NCBI GenBank assembly: GCA_016719895.1
Contig: JADJYG010000019.1
Coordinates: 62,001-126,000 of the forward strand
DNA: 64,000 nucleotides
Reading direction: 5' to 3'
Origin: Saprospirales bacterium
GTDB taxonomy: Bacteria > Bacteroidota > Bacteroidia > Chitinophagales > Saprospiraceae
The notes under the pieces were generated by a model. It saw only the letters and a list, made by a program, of their open reading frames with translations. It searched no databases and was not told the DNA's origin. Positions 18,318-25,938 of the stretch are shown piece after piece. Numbering within the stretch: the stretch's first letter is position 1; each line of letters opens with the position of its first letter. A program made the position numbers and the translations under genes.

Positions 18318-19055
18318 ATGTCCTCGTTCTTTTCCCGTCGCCGTTTCCTCAAAACCTCCCTGCTGGCAACAGCGGCCTTGCCGCTCGCCGGCCGGCAGCG
18401 CCTATTCCCTTCGCCGCCGCCGGAACATATCGGTCTGCAACTCTATAGTTTGCGCGATGCCATGGCGAAAGACCCCCTGGCAACGCTAAAAGCGGTGTCG
18501 GAAATCGGCTACCGGGAGGTGGAAGCGTATAATTACAACGCGGGCAAACTGTTTGGGTTTGCCTATGAAACGTTTGGTAAAATCCTGCAAGACAACGGCC
18601 TGCTCATGTACAGCACCCATGCCGGCATTTCACTGGCCGATTATGTGGAAAAAACCGGCGACATCAGCGACACCGTAAAAAAATGGGTCGACGCAGCCCC
18701 CGCGCTGGGCTTGCGCTACGTGATATCGCCTTCCATCAATGAAGCCGAATGGCCGCAAATGGGGAAGTTGGTAAAACTCTACCAAGCCATGGGACGCTAC
18801 TGCAAAAGGCCGGCGTGCGGTTTGCCCACCACAACCACGAATACGAATTTGCCCAACGCGGAACCGATAACCGCCTGCTTATCGAATGGCTCCTGCATGA
18901 AGTGGACCCCACCTTGCTGGCCTTCGAGATGGATTTGTGCTGGGTTACCTATGCAAAGAATAATCCACTCGACTGGTTTCGGCTGTACCCGGGGCGCTGG
19001 GAACTTTGCCATGCCAAAGACCTTGCCCTTTCCGGCGGGCGCGAGACGGCCGTGA
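18318..19055 (+). CDS. Sugar phosphate isomerase/epimerase, N-terminal part (frameshifted gene)
   Basis: This frame encodes a Tat signal (SRRRFLKTSLLATAALPLAG) followed by the first half of an AP-endonuclease-2-type TIM barrel with HIGLQLYSLRDAM and EIGYREVEAYNY. Conserved coding ends near residue 158; after that the frame is nonsense, and the real continuation is in the next-but-one frame. Restoring one G in the GGG at 18791-18793 gives a continuous protein of about 295 residues, the normal family size. Exported members of this family often act on sugars in Bacteroidota. It is either a sequencing error or a genuine lesion. Confidence 0.8.
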   Translation: MSSFFSRRRFLKTSLLATAALPLAGRQRLFPSPPPEHIGLQLYSLRDAMAKDPLATLKAVSEIGYREVEAYNYNAGKLFGFAYETFGKILQDNGLLMYSTHAGISLADYVEKTGDISDTVKKWVDAAPALGLRYVISPSINEAEWPQMGKLVKLYQAMGRYCKRPACGLPTTTTNTNLPNAEPITACLSNGSCMKWTPPCWPSRWICAGLPMQRIIHSTGFGCTRGAGNFAMPKTLPFPAGARRP

Positions 19056-19204
19056 TCGGCGAAGGCTCGATCGATTTTAAAACGATCTTTCAAAAAAGCA
19101 AAGAAGCCGGGCTAAAATACTATGTGGTCGAATTGGAACACTATACCACTACTCCCCTCGAAGGTGTGGAAAAATCACGCACCGCCTTGCTCCAATTGTT
19201 CTGA
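18749..19204 (+). CDS. Sugar phosphate isomerase/epimerase, C-terminal part (frameshifted gene)
   Basis: Conserved coding starts at about residue 15 (GTLLQKAGVRFAHHNHEYEF) and runs to the end. It contains the metal-site HNHEYEF motif, MDLCWVTYA, ELCHAKDL and IGEGSIDFKTIFQ, which are the second half of the TIM-barrel isomerase begun in the previous frame. The first codons here overlap the other frame and are not real. The stop lies 4 bp before the convergent PspC gene stop. Confidence 0.8.
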   Translation: MAANGEVGKTLPSHGTLLQKAGVRFAHHNHEYEFAQRGTDNRLLIEWLLHEVDPTLLAFEMDLCWVTYAKNNPLDWFRLYPGRWELCHAKDLALSGGRETAVIGEGSIDFKTIFQKSKEAGLKYYVVELEHYTTTPLEGVEKSRTALLQLF

Positions 19205-19208
19205 GCGG

Positions 19209-19430
19209 TCATTCCCACAAAACGCTGCGGCCACGGCGGATATAGCGGCGCACGTTTACCCAAAAGGCAACCATAAGGTACAGGATCAGCGGCGAGCCCA
19301 TGGCAATAAAAGACGCGTAGATGAAGTACTTGCGTACATCTGCGGGCGCTATACGCATTTTTTCACCCAGATATTGGCATACGCCAAATGCGTGCCGTTC
19401 TACCAAATCTTTAAGCCAATTCTGAAGCAT
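19209..19430 (-). CDS. Small PspC-domain membrane protein
   Basis: The 73-residue protein starts at MLQNWLKDLVERHAFG; the longer frame upstream is unconserved and would run through the promoter. It matches the PspC domain: FGVCQYLGEKMRIAPADVRKYFIYASFI, then the hydrophobic helix SPLILYLMVAFWVNVRRYIRR. PspC proteins are inner-membrane components of envelope-stress responses. In Bacteroidota stand-alone PspC domains are common and their exact role is unclear. A good -7 element precedes it. Confidence 0.8.
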   Translation of the reverse strand: MLQNWLKDLVERHAFGVCQYLGEKMRIAPADVRKYFIYASFIAMGSPLILYLMVAFWVNVRRYIRRGRSVLWE

Positions 19431-19458
19431 GGGATAAGCGGGATTTTTCTTCTGGATA

Positions 19459-19466
19459 CAAAAGTA
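19459..19466 (-). promoter_or_regulatory. -7 promoter element (TACTTTTG) of the PspC gene
   Basis: The minus strand reads GTTACTTTTGTATCC, matching TAnnTTTG, 28 nt upstream of the PspC start codon. Confidence 0.5.
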
Positions 19467-19545
19467 ACAAATTTTGAAGAAAAAAGGATTTCTGCCTGCG
19501 CGGCAAGCCGTCGAAAACAAGTCAGCAAAGTAGCTGCGACCCTTA

Positions 19546-20985
19546 TTACCGCAGCGGTATGCTGAATACCCAGGCAAAGTCGCAGGGCGGTGTGCGGCGC
19601 AGCGCCTCCGGCAGGCGAATCCGGGTGTGGGTGCCGCTGCAATCCCAGGGAAGTTCTTGTACCGCGCCTAACAGCCGGATACTGGCCCCTTTTGCCGGGC
19701 AAACCCTGTCCAGTACGACTTCTTCCGGCATGGCCACATCGCCTTCATTGGCAAGCCAGATTGCGTACAAGGTGTCGTTTTTTTGCGTAAAAACGATATT
19801 GCCTTGCCGGAAAATTCCGTTGCGGGGTGTAGTTGTGCCATAGATGGCCCCGCCGTTCACGGTCATCCAGGCGCCTATCGCCTGGAGGCGCTCGTAGGCT
19901 TCCGCGTGCCATTCGCCATCGGGCCCCGGGGCAATATTGAGCAACAGGTTGCCGCCTTTACTTGCGATATCGCAAAGGGTATGGATCAGTTTTCGCGGAC
20001 TTTTATAATTTTCTTTCGGGACATACGACCAGGAATCGCCCATAGTCATGCAGGTTTCCCAGGGCACGCCGAGCGGCGCCGGCGGGATACCTTGCTCCGG
20101 CGTCAGGTAGTTTTCGAATTCGCCGGGCACCCAGCGGTCCACCACCAGGATTCCCGGCTGGCGCCGGCGGGCCATTGCGGCAATCCGGGGCATATCCACA
20201 TCCTGCCCTTCCGGAATTCCGCGCTGCCACGATTCAGAACGGTTGATGGTGGCGGCGGGGCGCACCCAGGCGCCGTCAAGCCATAGCACATCGAGCCGGC
20301 CGTAGTTGGTACACAACTCTTCCAGCTGGTTGAAAGTAAAATCCCGGAAGCGCTGGTAGCGCTCCGGGTATTTTGCGAGGTCATAGCTGATGTTGCGGTC
20401 TTTCGGCGGAAAATACGGCCACCAGAAATCGGGGCTGTGCCAGTCGGGTTTGGAAAAGTACGCTCCCACCTTGAAGCCGCTGGCCCGGAAGGCAGCAAAT
20501 ATTTCGCGGGTCACATCAGCGCGCGGATGGGCAGCGAAGGGGCAGTGCCCGGAGGTAATCTTGTAATCGGTTTGGCGGGTGTCGAACATACAAAACCCGT
20601 CGTGGTGCTTGGTGGTGAATACCACATACCGCATGCCGGCGCTCCGGGCAGCGGCGGCCCATTTTTCCGGATCGAAGCGAACCGGGTTGAACGTGGTCTG
20701 CAAGGCTTCATAGGCCGTCTTATAGTCGTGCCAATCGGCGGCATGCGGCCCCCGGCGTTGGCACCAGCCTTCATCTTCCGGGCAAAGGCTCCAGCTTTCC
20801 ACCACCCCCCATTGGCTGTACGGCCCCCAATGCATCAGCAGGCCGAATTTGAGCGTTTGCCAATCCGCCAGATTCCGTTGCACCAGGGAGTCCGCCGGCG
20901 GCACGTAAAGCCGGGCATGGTCCTGTGCGTTTAAAGGTAGCCGGGATAAATACAACAGCAACAGGGACAAAAAAACGCGGGCCAT
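19546..20985 (-). CDS. Alpha-L-fucosidase, GH29, exported
   Basis: The start is set at MARVFLSLLLLYLSRLPLNAQ, which gives a signal peptide and 479 residues; 70 upstream codons lack conservation. GH29 features are KFGLLMHWGPYSQWGVVESW, YVVFTTKHHDGFCMFDT, and the nucleophile aspartate at residue 237 in LDVLWLDGAW. CMTMGDSWSYVP and GGNLLLNIAPGPDGEW follow. The enzyme removes alpha-L-fucose from glycans in the periplasm or outside. No sorting domain is present, so a periplasmic location is likely. The nearby mutarotase and isomerase are compatible with deoxy-sugar use, but they are not in one operon. Confidence 0.93.
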   Translation of the reverse strand: MARVFLSLLLLYLSRLPLNAQDHARLYVPPADSLVQRNLADWQTLKFGLLMHWGPYSQWGVVESWSLCPEDEGWCQRRGPHAADWHDYKTAYEALQTTFNPVRFDPEKWAAAARSAGMRYVVFTTKHHDGFCMFDTRQTDYKITSGHCPFAAHPRADVTREIFAAFRASGFKVGAYFSKPDWHSPDFWWPYFPPKDRNISYDLAKYPERYQRFRDFTFNQLEELCTNYGRLDVLWLDGAWVRPAATINRSESWQRGIPEGQDVDMPRIAAMARRRQPGILVVDRWVPGEFENYLTPEQGIPPAPLGVPWETCMTMGDSWSYVPKENYKSPRKLIHTLCDIASKGGNLLLNIAPGPDGEWHAEAYERLQAIGAWMTVNGGAIYGTTTPRNGIFRQGNIVFTQKNDTLYAIWLANEGDVAMPEEVVLDRVCPAKGASIRLLGAVQELPWDCSGTHTRIRLPEALRRTPPCDFAWVFSIPLR

Positions 20986-21023
20986 AGCGTAAGGGTTGAA
21001 AAAACAATGTGCAGCAAAGAACG

Positions 21024-21031
21024 CAAAAGTA
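21024..21031 (-). promoter_or_regulatory. -7 promoter element (TACTTTTG) of the fucosidase gene
   Basis: The minus strand reads GCTACTTTTGCGTTC, matching TAnnTTTG, 38 nt upstream of the fucosidase start. Confidence 0.45.
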
Positions 21032-21403
21032 GCGCGGATTCGACGCCGGATAAAATTGGCATTGTTTTGGTGCTGAAGTAGAGAAGAGTACCATAATCCG
21101 TCTGCAGCCTGCCTGGCAGCCTGACGCCCCGTTTTCCCGGGCGCATAAATTCCGGCCTGATTTCCCCGGGCCGTTCTAATCCTTGAGCCATACAATCTCC
21201 GAACTGTTCATTATTAAATTGCGCTTAAGGTATGCTGATCTTGTATGCAGCCCTGGGGTTGTTCCTCCTTGGTGGTACGCTTATCACACTTACGAATGCC
21301 GTTTCCCGGCGGGGCGCCGGCCCGCGCCGGTAAGAAACGGGGTTAACCGGGTTGGCGGTAAACCTTTGCAGGCTCCGGTCGTTTCATTTCGGGTTAAGTG
21401 CGT

Positions 21404-21411
21404 TATTTTTG
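21404..21411 (+). promoter_or_regulatory. -7 promoter element (TATTTTTG) of the TlpA-like gene
   Basis: TATTTTTGCGCG matches TAnnTTTG, 49 nt upstream of the ATG. The spacing to any TTTG -33 box is not ideal. Confidence 0.4.
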
Positions 21412-21460
21412 CGCGCTTGCCTGGAAACGCCGTTTGGCAATGCATTGAATCCGCCACACC

Positions 21461-22780
21461 ATGAGTTTCTTTACCAAGACTGTTTTTTTTGCTTTTGCGG
21501 CCGCCGCGATTTTTTCCGGATGCCTGACTACCGACACTGCCTATACCCGGATAGCGCCTGGCAGGTGGCGCGGTGTGCTGGAGTTGGAAAAATTCAACAT
21601 GCCGGTACGCGACAAGGACACTATTTTTACCCTGAAGGAACAATTCCGGGAAGGAGAATTGCCGTTCAATTTCGAGGTAAAATACCTGGATCAGCAGCGT
21701 TTTTATATTGAAATTTTCAATGGCGCCGAACGCATCCGGTGCGACAGCATTCAATACGGGCGCGACCGCTCGACGGCCCGCGATACGTTCAATATTTTTT
21801 TCCCGGAATATGGCTCGTATATACACGCTGCGGTGCGTGGAGGCGTCATGCAGGGCGAGTGGGTCGTGACAACAAAGACGAACTACCGCATTCCGTTTTA
21901 CGCCCACGCCGGGCGCGATTACCGGTTCACCTCGCTCAACGCCGCCCCGGTTGCCGATCTGAGCGGCGATTGGGCCACCTTGTTTGGCATCGACCAGGCA
22001 GAACCCGAACGAGCCATTGGCGAATTCCGGCAGCAGGGAAACCACCTGGAAGGAACGTTTCGCACCGAAACGGGTGATTACCGATTCCTGGAAGGCACGG
22101 TGCAAGGCCGAAAATTTTGGTTGTCCTGCTTCGACGGCGCTCATGCCTACCTGTTTTCCGGAAGCATCCACGGCGATACCCTGCGGGGTGAATTCCGCTC
22201 CGGAACACACTACCGAACCCTGTGGAACGCCTGGCGCGATCCGGATTTTCATCTTTTGAATCCGGACTCCATCAGTGCGCTGAAACCCGGCGCATCCGGA
22301 ATTTCGTTCAGCCTTGCGACTCCGGAGGGCAAAACTATTCGATTCCCTTCCGATGCGTTTCGGGGTAAAATCAAAATCTTCACCCTTATGGGCACCTGGT
22401 GCCCCAACTGCCGCGACGAACAGCAGTTCCTCGTCGAATTTTTAAAACAAAATCCGGGCCTGGCCGACAAAATGGAAATCGTTGGTTTTGCGTTTGAGCG
22501 ATATAAGGATGTGGCCAAAGCGAACGCGCATATTCAAACGTATAAAAATCGAATGGGCATACCTTTTGAACTGGTTTACGCCGGGCCGGCGGATAAAAAA
22601 GCAGCCGGGAACGTGTTTCCTGCTTTGAACGAGGTGGTCGCCTTTCCAACCATGATCATCCTGGACAAAGCCAACAACGTGCGGCGGGTACATACCGGTT
22701 TTGACGGGCCGGCAACGTCCCGTTATGCTGCTTTTGCCCGGGAGTTTTCTGGTTTAATGCGCCAACTGGCCGCAGAATAA
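21461..22780 (+). CDS. TlpA/thioredoxin-fold lipoprotein
   Basis: The 439-residue protein has a lipoprotein signal with cysteine at about residue 21 (AAAAIFSGC). About 270 residues of beta-rich sequence with two similar W-x-G-x-L blocks precede a C-terminal thioredoxin fold. That fold shows GTWCPNCRDE (CxxC redox pair) and the cis-proline in AFPTMIILDK. Such proteins are membrane-attached periplasmic thiol reductases, often linked to cytochrome maturation or redox repair. The N-terminal half resembles the DUF4369-like regions of Bacteroidota TlpA proteins only loosely. No operon partner is evident. Confidence 0.88.
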   Translation: MSFFTKTVFFAFAAAAIFSGCLTTDTAYTRIAPGRWRGVLELEKFNMPVRDKDTIFTLKEQFREGELPFNFEVKYLDQQRFYIEIFNGAERIRCDSIQYGRDRSTARDTFNIFFPEYGSYIHAAVRGGVMQGEWVVTTKTNYRIPFYAHAGRDYRFTSLNAAPVADLSGDWATLFGIDQAEPERAIGEFRQQGNHLEGTFRTETGDYRFLEGTVQGRKFWLSCFDGAHAYLFSGSIHGDTLRGEFRSGTHYRTLWNAWRDPDFHLLNPDSISALKPGASGISFSLATPEGKTIRFPSDAFRGKIKIFTLMGTWCPNCRDEQQFLVEFLKQNPGLADKMEIVGFAFERYKDVAKANAHIQTYKNRMGIPFELVYAGPADKKAAGNVFPALNEVVAFPTMIILDKANNVRRVHTGFDGPATSRYAAFAREFSGLMRQLAAE

Positions 22781-22846
22781 TAATAGCATCACCTTTTTAA
22801 TCATACTTCGCGAACGCTGCGGCGCTCTTCCTGAACCTGACCAATT

Positions 22847-23656
22847 ATGTCCACTATCCACCTCGTTTACGCACCCGAAAATGCGGATTTAGCCGAAAAA
22901 ATCACGCAAGACCTGGGAAGAACCGGCATCCCGTTCCAACATTTTACGCCCGGCCCGGATGATCTTGCAGGCCAACTCACCACCCGCGTGCAAGCATCGG
23001 ATGGCCCTGTATTGTTTCTGCTGACCGATAACTATCTGAAGCAGCGCAATTGTATGGCAAACGCCCTCGCCATGTTTCAAACGCTGACCCGCCAAAACCG
23101 CATATTAACGGTAGTAGCCGACGGGCGGGAGCCGACGGGCGACGGCCAGGGCTTTGTACTGGTTCCAACGCAGTTTGACCGCGTGGTATATGCCATCCGG
23201 TACATGAATTACTGGCAAACGGCCTACCTCGACATGAACGACCGGCTGGCCGGCATTGCACCCGGGGAAAAAGAACAATTTGAACGCGATCTGGAGGTGG
23301 TGCATATGATCGCAAATGAAATTGGAGAGCTGTTCTCCGCCTTGCGCGATGCCGGCTATGCCACCTGGGAAAGCTTTGCAGCCCGGGATTATGCCTTGTT
23401 TTTTGAACATTTCAGGTTGCAGGAGTGGTATGAACAGTACCGGAAACTTGCCGCCCTGGATCAGGAAGCGCCCCCACCGTTGCATCATGGCCAGGCGCAG
23501 GAGACCACTCCCGTTGCAGCGGCGCCCATTGTGCCGACCTTGCTCGTGCCGGCCCCGGCTTTGGAGGGCAGCTCCCCGTTTTGGAACCCGAAACGCCGGT
23601 ATTCAACGGGATGGACACGCTGTTGGAAGAAATGTCCGCCGCCAGCGAACCGGTAG
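22847..23656 (+). CDS. TIR-like domain protein, N-terminal part of a broken TIR-TPR-SDR gene
   Basis: The first roughly 120 residues look like a TIR domain: IHLVYAPENADLAEKITQDL, then VLFLLTDNYLKQRNCMANAL where TIR proteins have the S-x-x-Y-x-x-S-x-W-C-x-x-E helix. The usual catalytic glutamate position appears to be Asn/Ala, so NADase activity is doubtful. A helical segment (130-205) and a Pro-rich linker follow. Conserved coding ends near residue 240; the remaining residues are out of frame. Adding one G at 23566-23568 joins it to the next frame. Confidence 0.7.
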   Translation: MSTIHLVYAPENADLAEKITQDLGRTGIPFQHFTPGPDDLAGQLTTRVQASDGPVLFLLTDNYLKQRNCMANALAMFQTLTRQNRILTVVADGREPTGDGQGFVLVPTQFDRVVYAIRYMNYWQTAYLDMNDRLAGIAPGEKEQFERDLEVVHMIANEIGELFSALRDAGYATWESFAARDYALFFEHFRLQEWYEQYRKLAALDQEAPPPLHHGQAQETTPVAAAPIVPTLLVPAPALEGSSPFWNPKRRYSTGWTRCWKKCPPPANR

Positions 23657-24126
23657 TGGAACCGCCGGTGGCAGAAACATCTTTTACGCAACCCGCAACC
23701 GAACCGGATGACCGGGCCGGGGATGACCGGGAGACAGAAATGCGGCAAACCATCCAGGATGCCTGGTTTTGGTTGGAAAAAGGATACACCGAACGCGGCT
23801 TCGAATTGTTCCGCCTGGCCCTTGAACAGCACCCCCAGGAAGAAAGCCTGCAGGAGGAATACCAACGCGCCCGGATGCAATACGGCGGCAACGGTGTGGA
23901 AGCGCTGGAAAAACCGGATCAAACCATCCCTGAAGCGCAGGAGAACCTGGATACCGCGCCTGCCGCCCAATCCACGGAAGAGCAATCGCAAGAGGCTGCC
24001 ACCTTCGACCAGATGGGCGAAAATGCCCTGGCCAAAGGCGATTTTTTGCTGGCCAAATATTGCTGGGACCGCGTGGCCGACCTTCAACCCCAGTATCCGG
24101 GCATCTTCCAAAACTGGCCCTGTTGA
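23581..24126 (+). CDS. Acidic linker and TPR-like helices, middle part of the broken TIR-TPR-SDR gene
   Basis: This frame starts with an alternative TTG codon and has no ribosome-binding context, so it is most likely an internal segment and not its own gene. It encodes an acidic, Pro-rich linker, then helices typical of tetratricopeptide repeats (AWFWLEKGYTERGFELFRLA and ALAKGDFLLAKYCWDRVADL). The last three codons are out of frame. Adding one A to the AAAA at 24110-24113 continues into the next fragment as FQKLALLTSDHL. Confidence 0.65.
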   Translation: MEPETPVFNGMDTLLEEMSAASEPVVEPPVAETSFTQPATEPDDRAGDDRETEMRQTIQDAWFWLEKGYTERGFELFRLALEQHPQEESLQEEYQRARMQYGGNGVEALEKPDQTIPEAQENLDTAPAAQSTEEQSQEAATFDQMGENALAKGDFLLAKYCWDRVADLQPQYPGIFQNWPC

Positions 24127-25304
24127 CCAGCGATCATTTAACGGACTACAAAGAAACCGCCGCGTTTTACCTCGATGAAGCGCTGAAGGCCGACCCCGAT
24201 AACGCTGATTTACATTTCCGGCTGGCCCTGCTGCAACGGGATCACCTCAATCAGCCCGGGAAAGCGCTCCAGCATTTCCGGGATACCGCGGCGCTCCAAC
24301 CGGATAACGGTAGGGCCTGGCTGGCCCTGGCGCAATTTACCCTGGAGGCAGGCGACCAAGGGCAGGCTGAGGCCCTCTACCGGCATGCTTGTGAAGTGGA
24401 CGGCACGCAGCGTACCGCGGAAAACGATACGTTGTTTTTACGGGTCGAAGCGACACAGCCGGACGACGTACGCGTCGAAACGCCTGCCCGGGAAGAACAA
24501 CCGGCGCCCCGGCAGGAAGCACGCACGGCGCCGGCAACGCCTTCCGGAACCGGACCGCTCACCGTTCTGGTAACCGGCGCTACATCCGGGATCGGCCGTG
24601 CAACCGCAGAACTTTTCGCCCGCAACGGGCACCGCGTGATACTGGCCGGACGACAGGAAGACCTGCTCCGGCAAATCGAGTCCTCTTTTCAGGGCGAGGC
24701 CCATGCGCTGGTTTTCGATGTGCGGCGCCAGGCAGCCGTCGAGGAGGCGCTCCGCAGTCTGCCGGAGGCCTGGCAGGAGATCGATTTACTCATCAACAAT
24801 GCCGGTTTGGCCAAAGGATTCGATCCGATTCACGAAGGCAACCTGGAACATTGGGAAACCATGATCGATACCAACGTCAAAGGGCTTCTATACGTCACGC
24901 GGTGTATTGCACCGGGTATGGTGAAGCGGCGCAAGGGACATATCATCAATATCGGATCCAGTGCAGGCAAAGAGGTGTATCCCAACGGGAACGTGTATTG
25001 CGCTACCAAATTTGCCGTCGATGCGCTCACCCGCGCCATGCGGCTCGATTTGTACCGGCACAATATCCGGGTCAGCCAGGTCAGTCCCGGACACGTCGAA
25101 GAAACCGGGTTTGCCCTGACGCGCTTCGACGGCGATACCGAAAAGGCACAGATCTACGGCGACTTTCAGCCGTTGAAAGCCGCTGACGTTGCGGAGGCTG
25201 TTTATTTTATCGCCACCCGGCCGGCACATGTCAATATTCAGGATATCTGGATGTTTGCGACCCAACAAGCCAGCGCTACCCTGATCGACCGTTCGGGGCG
25301 TTAG
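24060..25304 (+). CDS. TPR plus short-chain dehydrogenase, C-terminal part of the broken TIR-TPR-SDR gene
   Basis: Conserved coding begins at about residue 19 (KLALLTSDHLTDYKE). TPR-like repeats (about 30-120) and a linker lead to a complete classical SDR from about residue 165. The SDR has the cofactor motif TGATSGIG at 172, NNAG, the catalytic serine in IGSSAG, and YCATK. The SDR resembles YdfG-type 3-hydroxy acid dehydrogenases, which use NADP(H), but the substrate is unknown. Repairing both frameshifts gives one protein of about 819 residues. The SDR alone is complete, so this part could still be active if translated. Confidence 0.85.
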   Translation: MLGPRGRPSTPVSGHLPKLALLTSDHLTDYKETAAFYLDEALKADPDNADLHFRLALLQRDHLNQPGKALQHFRDTAALQPDNGRAWLALAQFTLEAGDQGQAEALYRHACEVDGTQRTAENDTLFLRVEATQPDDVRVETPAREEQPAPRQEARTAPATPSGTGPLTVLVTGATSGIGRATAELFARNGHRVILAGRQEDLLRQIESSFQGEAHALVFDVRRQAAVEEALRSLPEAWQEIDLLINNAGLAKGFDPIHEGNLEHWETMIDTNVKGLLYVTRCIAPGMVKRRKGHIINIGSSAGKEVYPNGNVYCATKFAVDALTRAMRLDLYRHNIRVSQVSPGHVEETGFALTRFDGDTEKAQIYGDFQPLKAADVAEAVYFIATRPAHVNIQDIWMFATQQASATLIDRSGR

Positions 25305-25323
25305 GGTAGCGCTAAAGGTGCAG

Positions 25324-25671
25324 CTAGAGGTGCAGATTTTCTTTTTTGGAGAGGAGTTGTTCCCGGGTTTCCGGGCGATCCGGATCGGGCACACAACAAT
25401 CGACCGGACAAACGGCGGCGCATTGGGGTTCTTCATGAAAGCCCACGCACTCGGTACACTTATCCGGCACGATGTAATAAAATTCATCGGATACCGGTGC
25501 ATTTTTCGCGCGGGCATCCACCACTCTGCCGCCTTCCAGGACAAAGGCGCCTTTTACGGTATTTCCATCTGCGACCGCCCACTCCACCCCACCCTCGTAG
25601 ATGGCATTGTTCGGGCATTCCGGTTCACATGCGCCGCAATTGATACACTCGTCGGTAATGATAATGGCCAT
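25324..25671 (-). CDS. 4Fe-4S dicluster ferredoxin (YfhL-like)
   Basis: The 115-residue ferredoxin starts MAIIITDECINCGACEPECP. It has a first CxxCxxCxxxC cluster motif and a second set in CTECVGFHEEPQCAAVCPVDCC, with the inserted loop typical of YfhL-type 2[4Fe-4S] ferredoxins of Bacteroidota. It carries electrons in the cytoplasm; partners are not evident. It lies 6 bp downstream of the OmpA-SPOR gene on the same strand, an odd companion for a surface-protein operon. It converges on the SDR gene. Confidence 0.92.
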   Translation of the reverse strand: MAIIITDECINCGACEPECPNNAIYEGGVEWAVADGNTVKGAFVLEGGRVVDARAKNAPVSDEFYYIVPDKCTECVGFHEEPQCAAVCPVDCCVPDPDRPETREQLLSKKENLHL

Positions 25672-25677
25672 AGTTAT

Positions 25678-25938
25678 CTATTGTGTTTTAGCAACGGCGC
25701 GCACGAAAGCATCAATTTTTTCGCGTTCCAGCTGGCGTTTGAACGCATCGGCTTCGCGGCGATTGTTGAATTTATCCACACAAACCGAAAAATACGGAGA
25801 ATTCGGGAAGCGGACAATTTGCACTTTCGCATACCCGGCTCCAGACATGGTTTGCAGATGGCTGTTGGCGCGCGCTTCTTCCAGAAAGGAGCCGGCAACG
25901 ACATAGTAATGGTCCGATTCGGCGCTGCTGACCGTCAC
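25678..25938 (-). CDS. SPOR domain, C-terminal part of the OmpA-family protein
   Basis: The 86-residue frame is a SPOR fold: HYYVVAGSFLEEARANSHLQ, then VQIVRFPNSPYFSVCVDKFN. SPOR domains bind denuded peptidoglycan. It begins with GTG overlapping the OmpA-frame TGA by 4 nt, which could be translational coupling. However, this frame also reads upstream as a natural linker (NVNAAPPPANPV), while the OmpA frame ends in a non-conserved RRRRPIL. One extra A in the tract at 25974-25977 would fuse both, so a single OmpA-SPOR protein is more likely. Confidence 0.75.
   Translation of the reverse strand: MTVSSAESDHYYVVAGSFLEEARANSHLQTMSGAGYAKVQIVRFPNSPYFSVCVDKFNNRREADAFKRQLEREKIDAFVRAVAKTQ

Larger units (their letters stand above)
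20986..21460. other. Divergent intergenic region between the fucosidase and the TlpA-like gene
   Basis: This 475-bp stretch separates two divergent genes. It carries one -7-like element for each direction and no convincing gene. The short open frames across it have no recognisable protein features. A GC-rich stretch with imperfect inverted GGCGCCGGC words lies near 21310. Confidence 0.5.
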
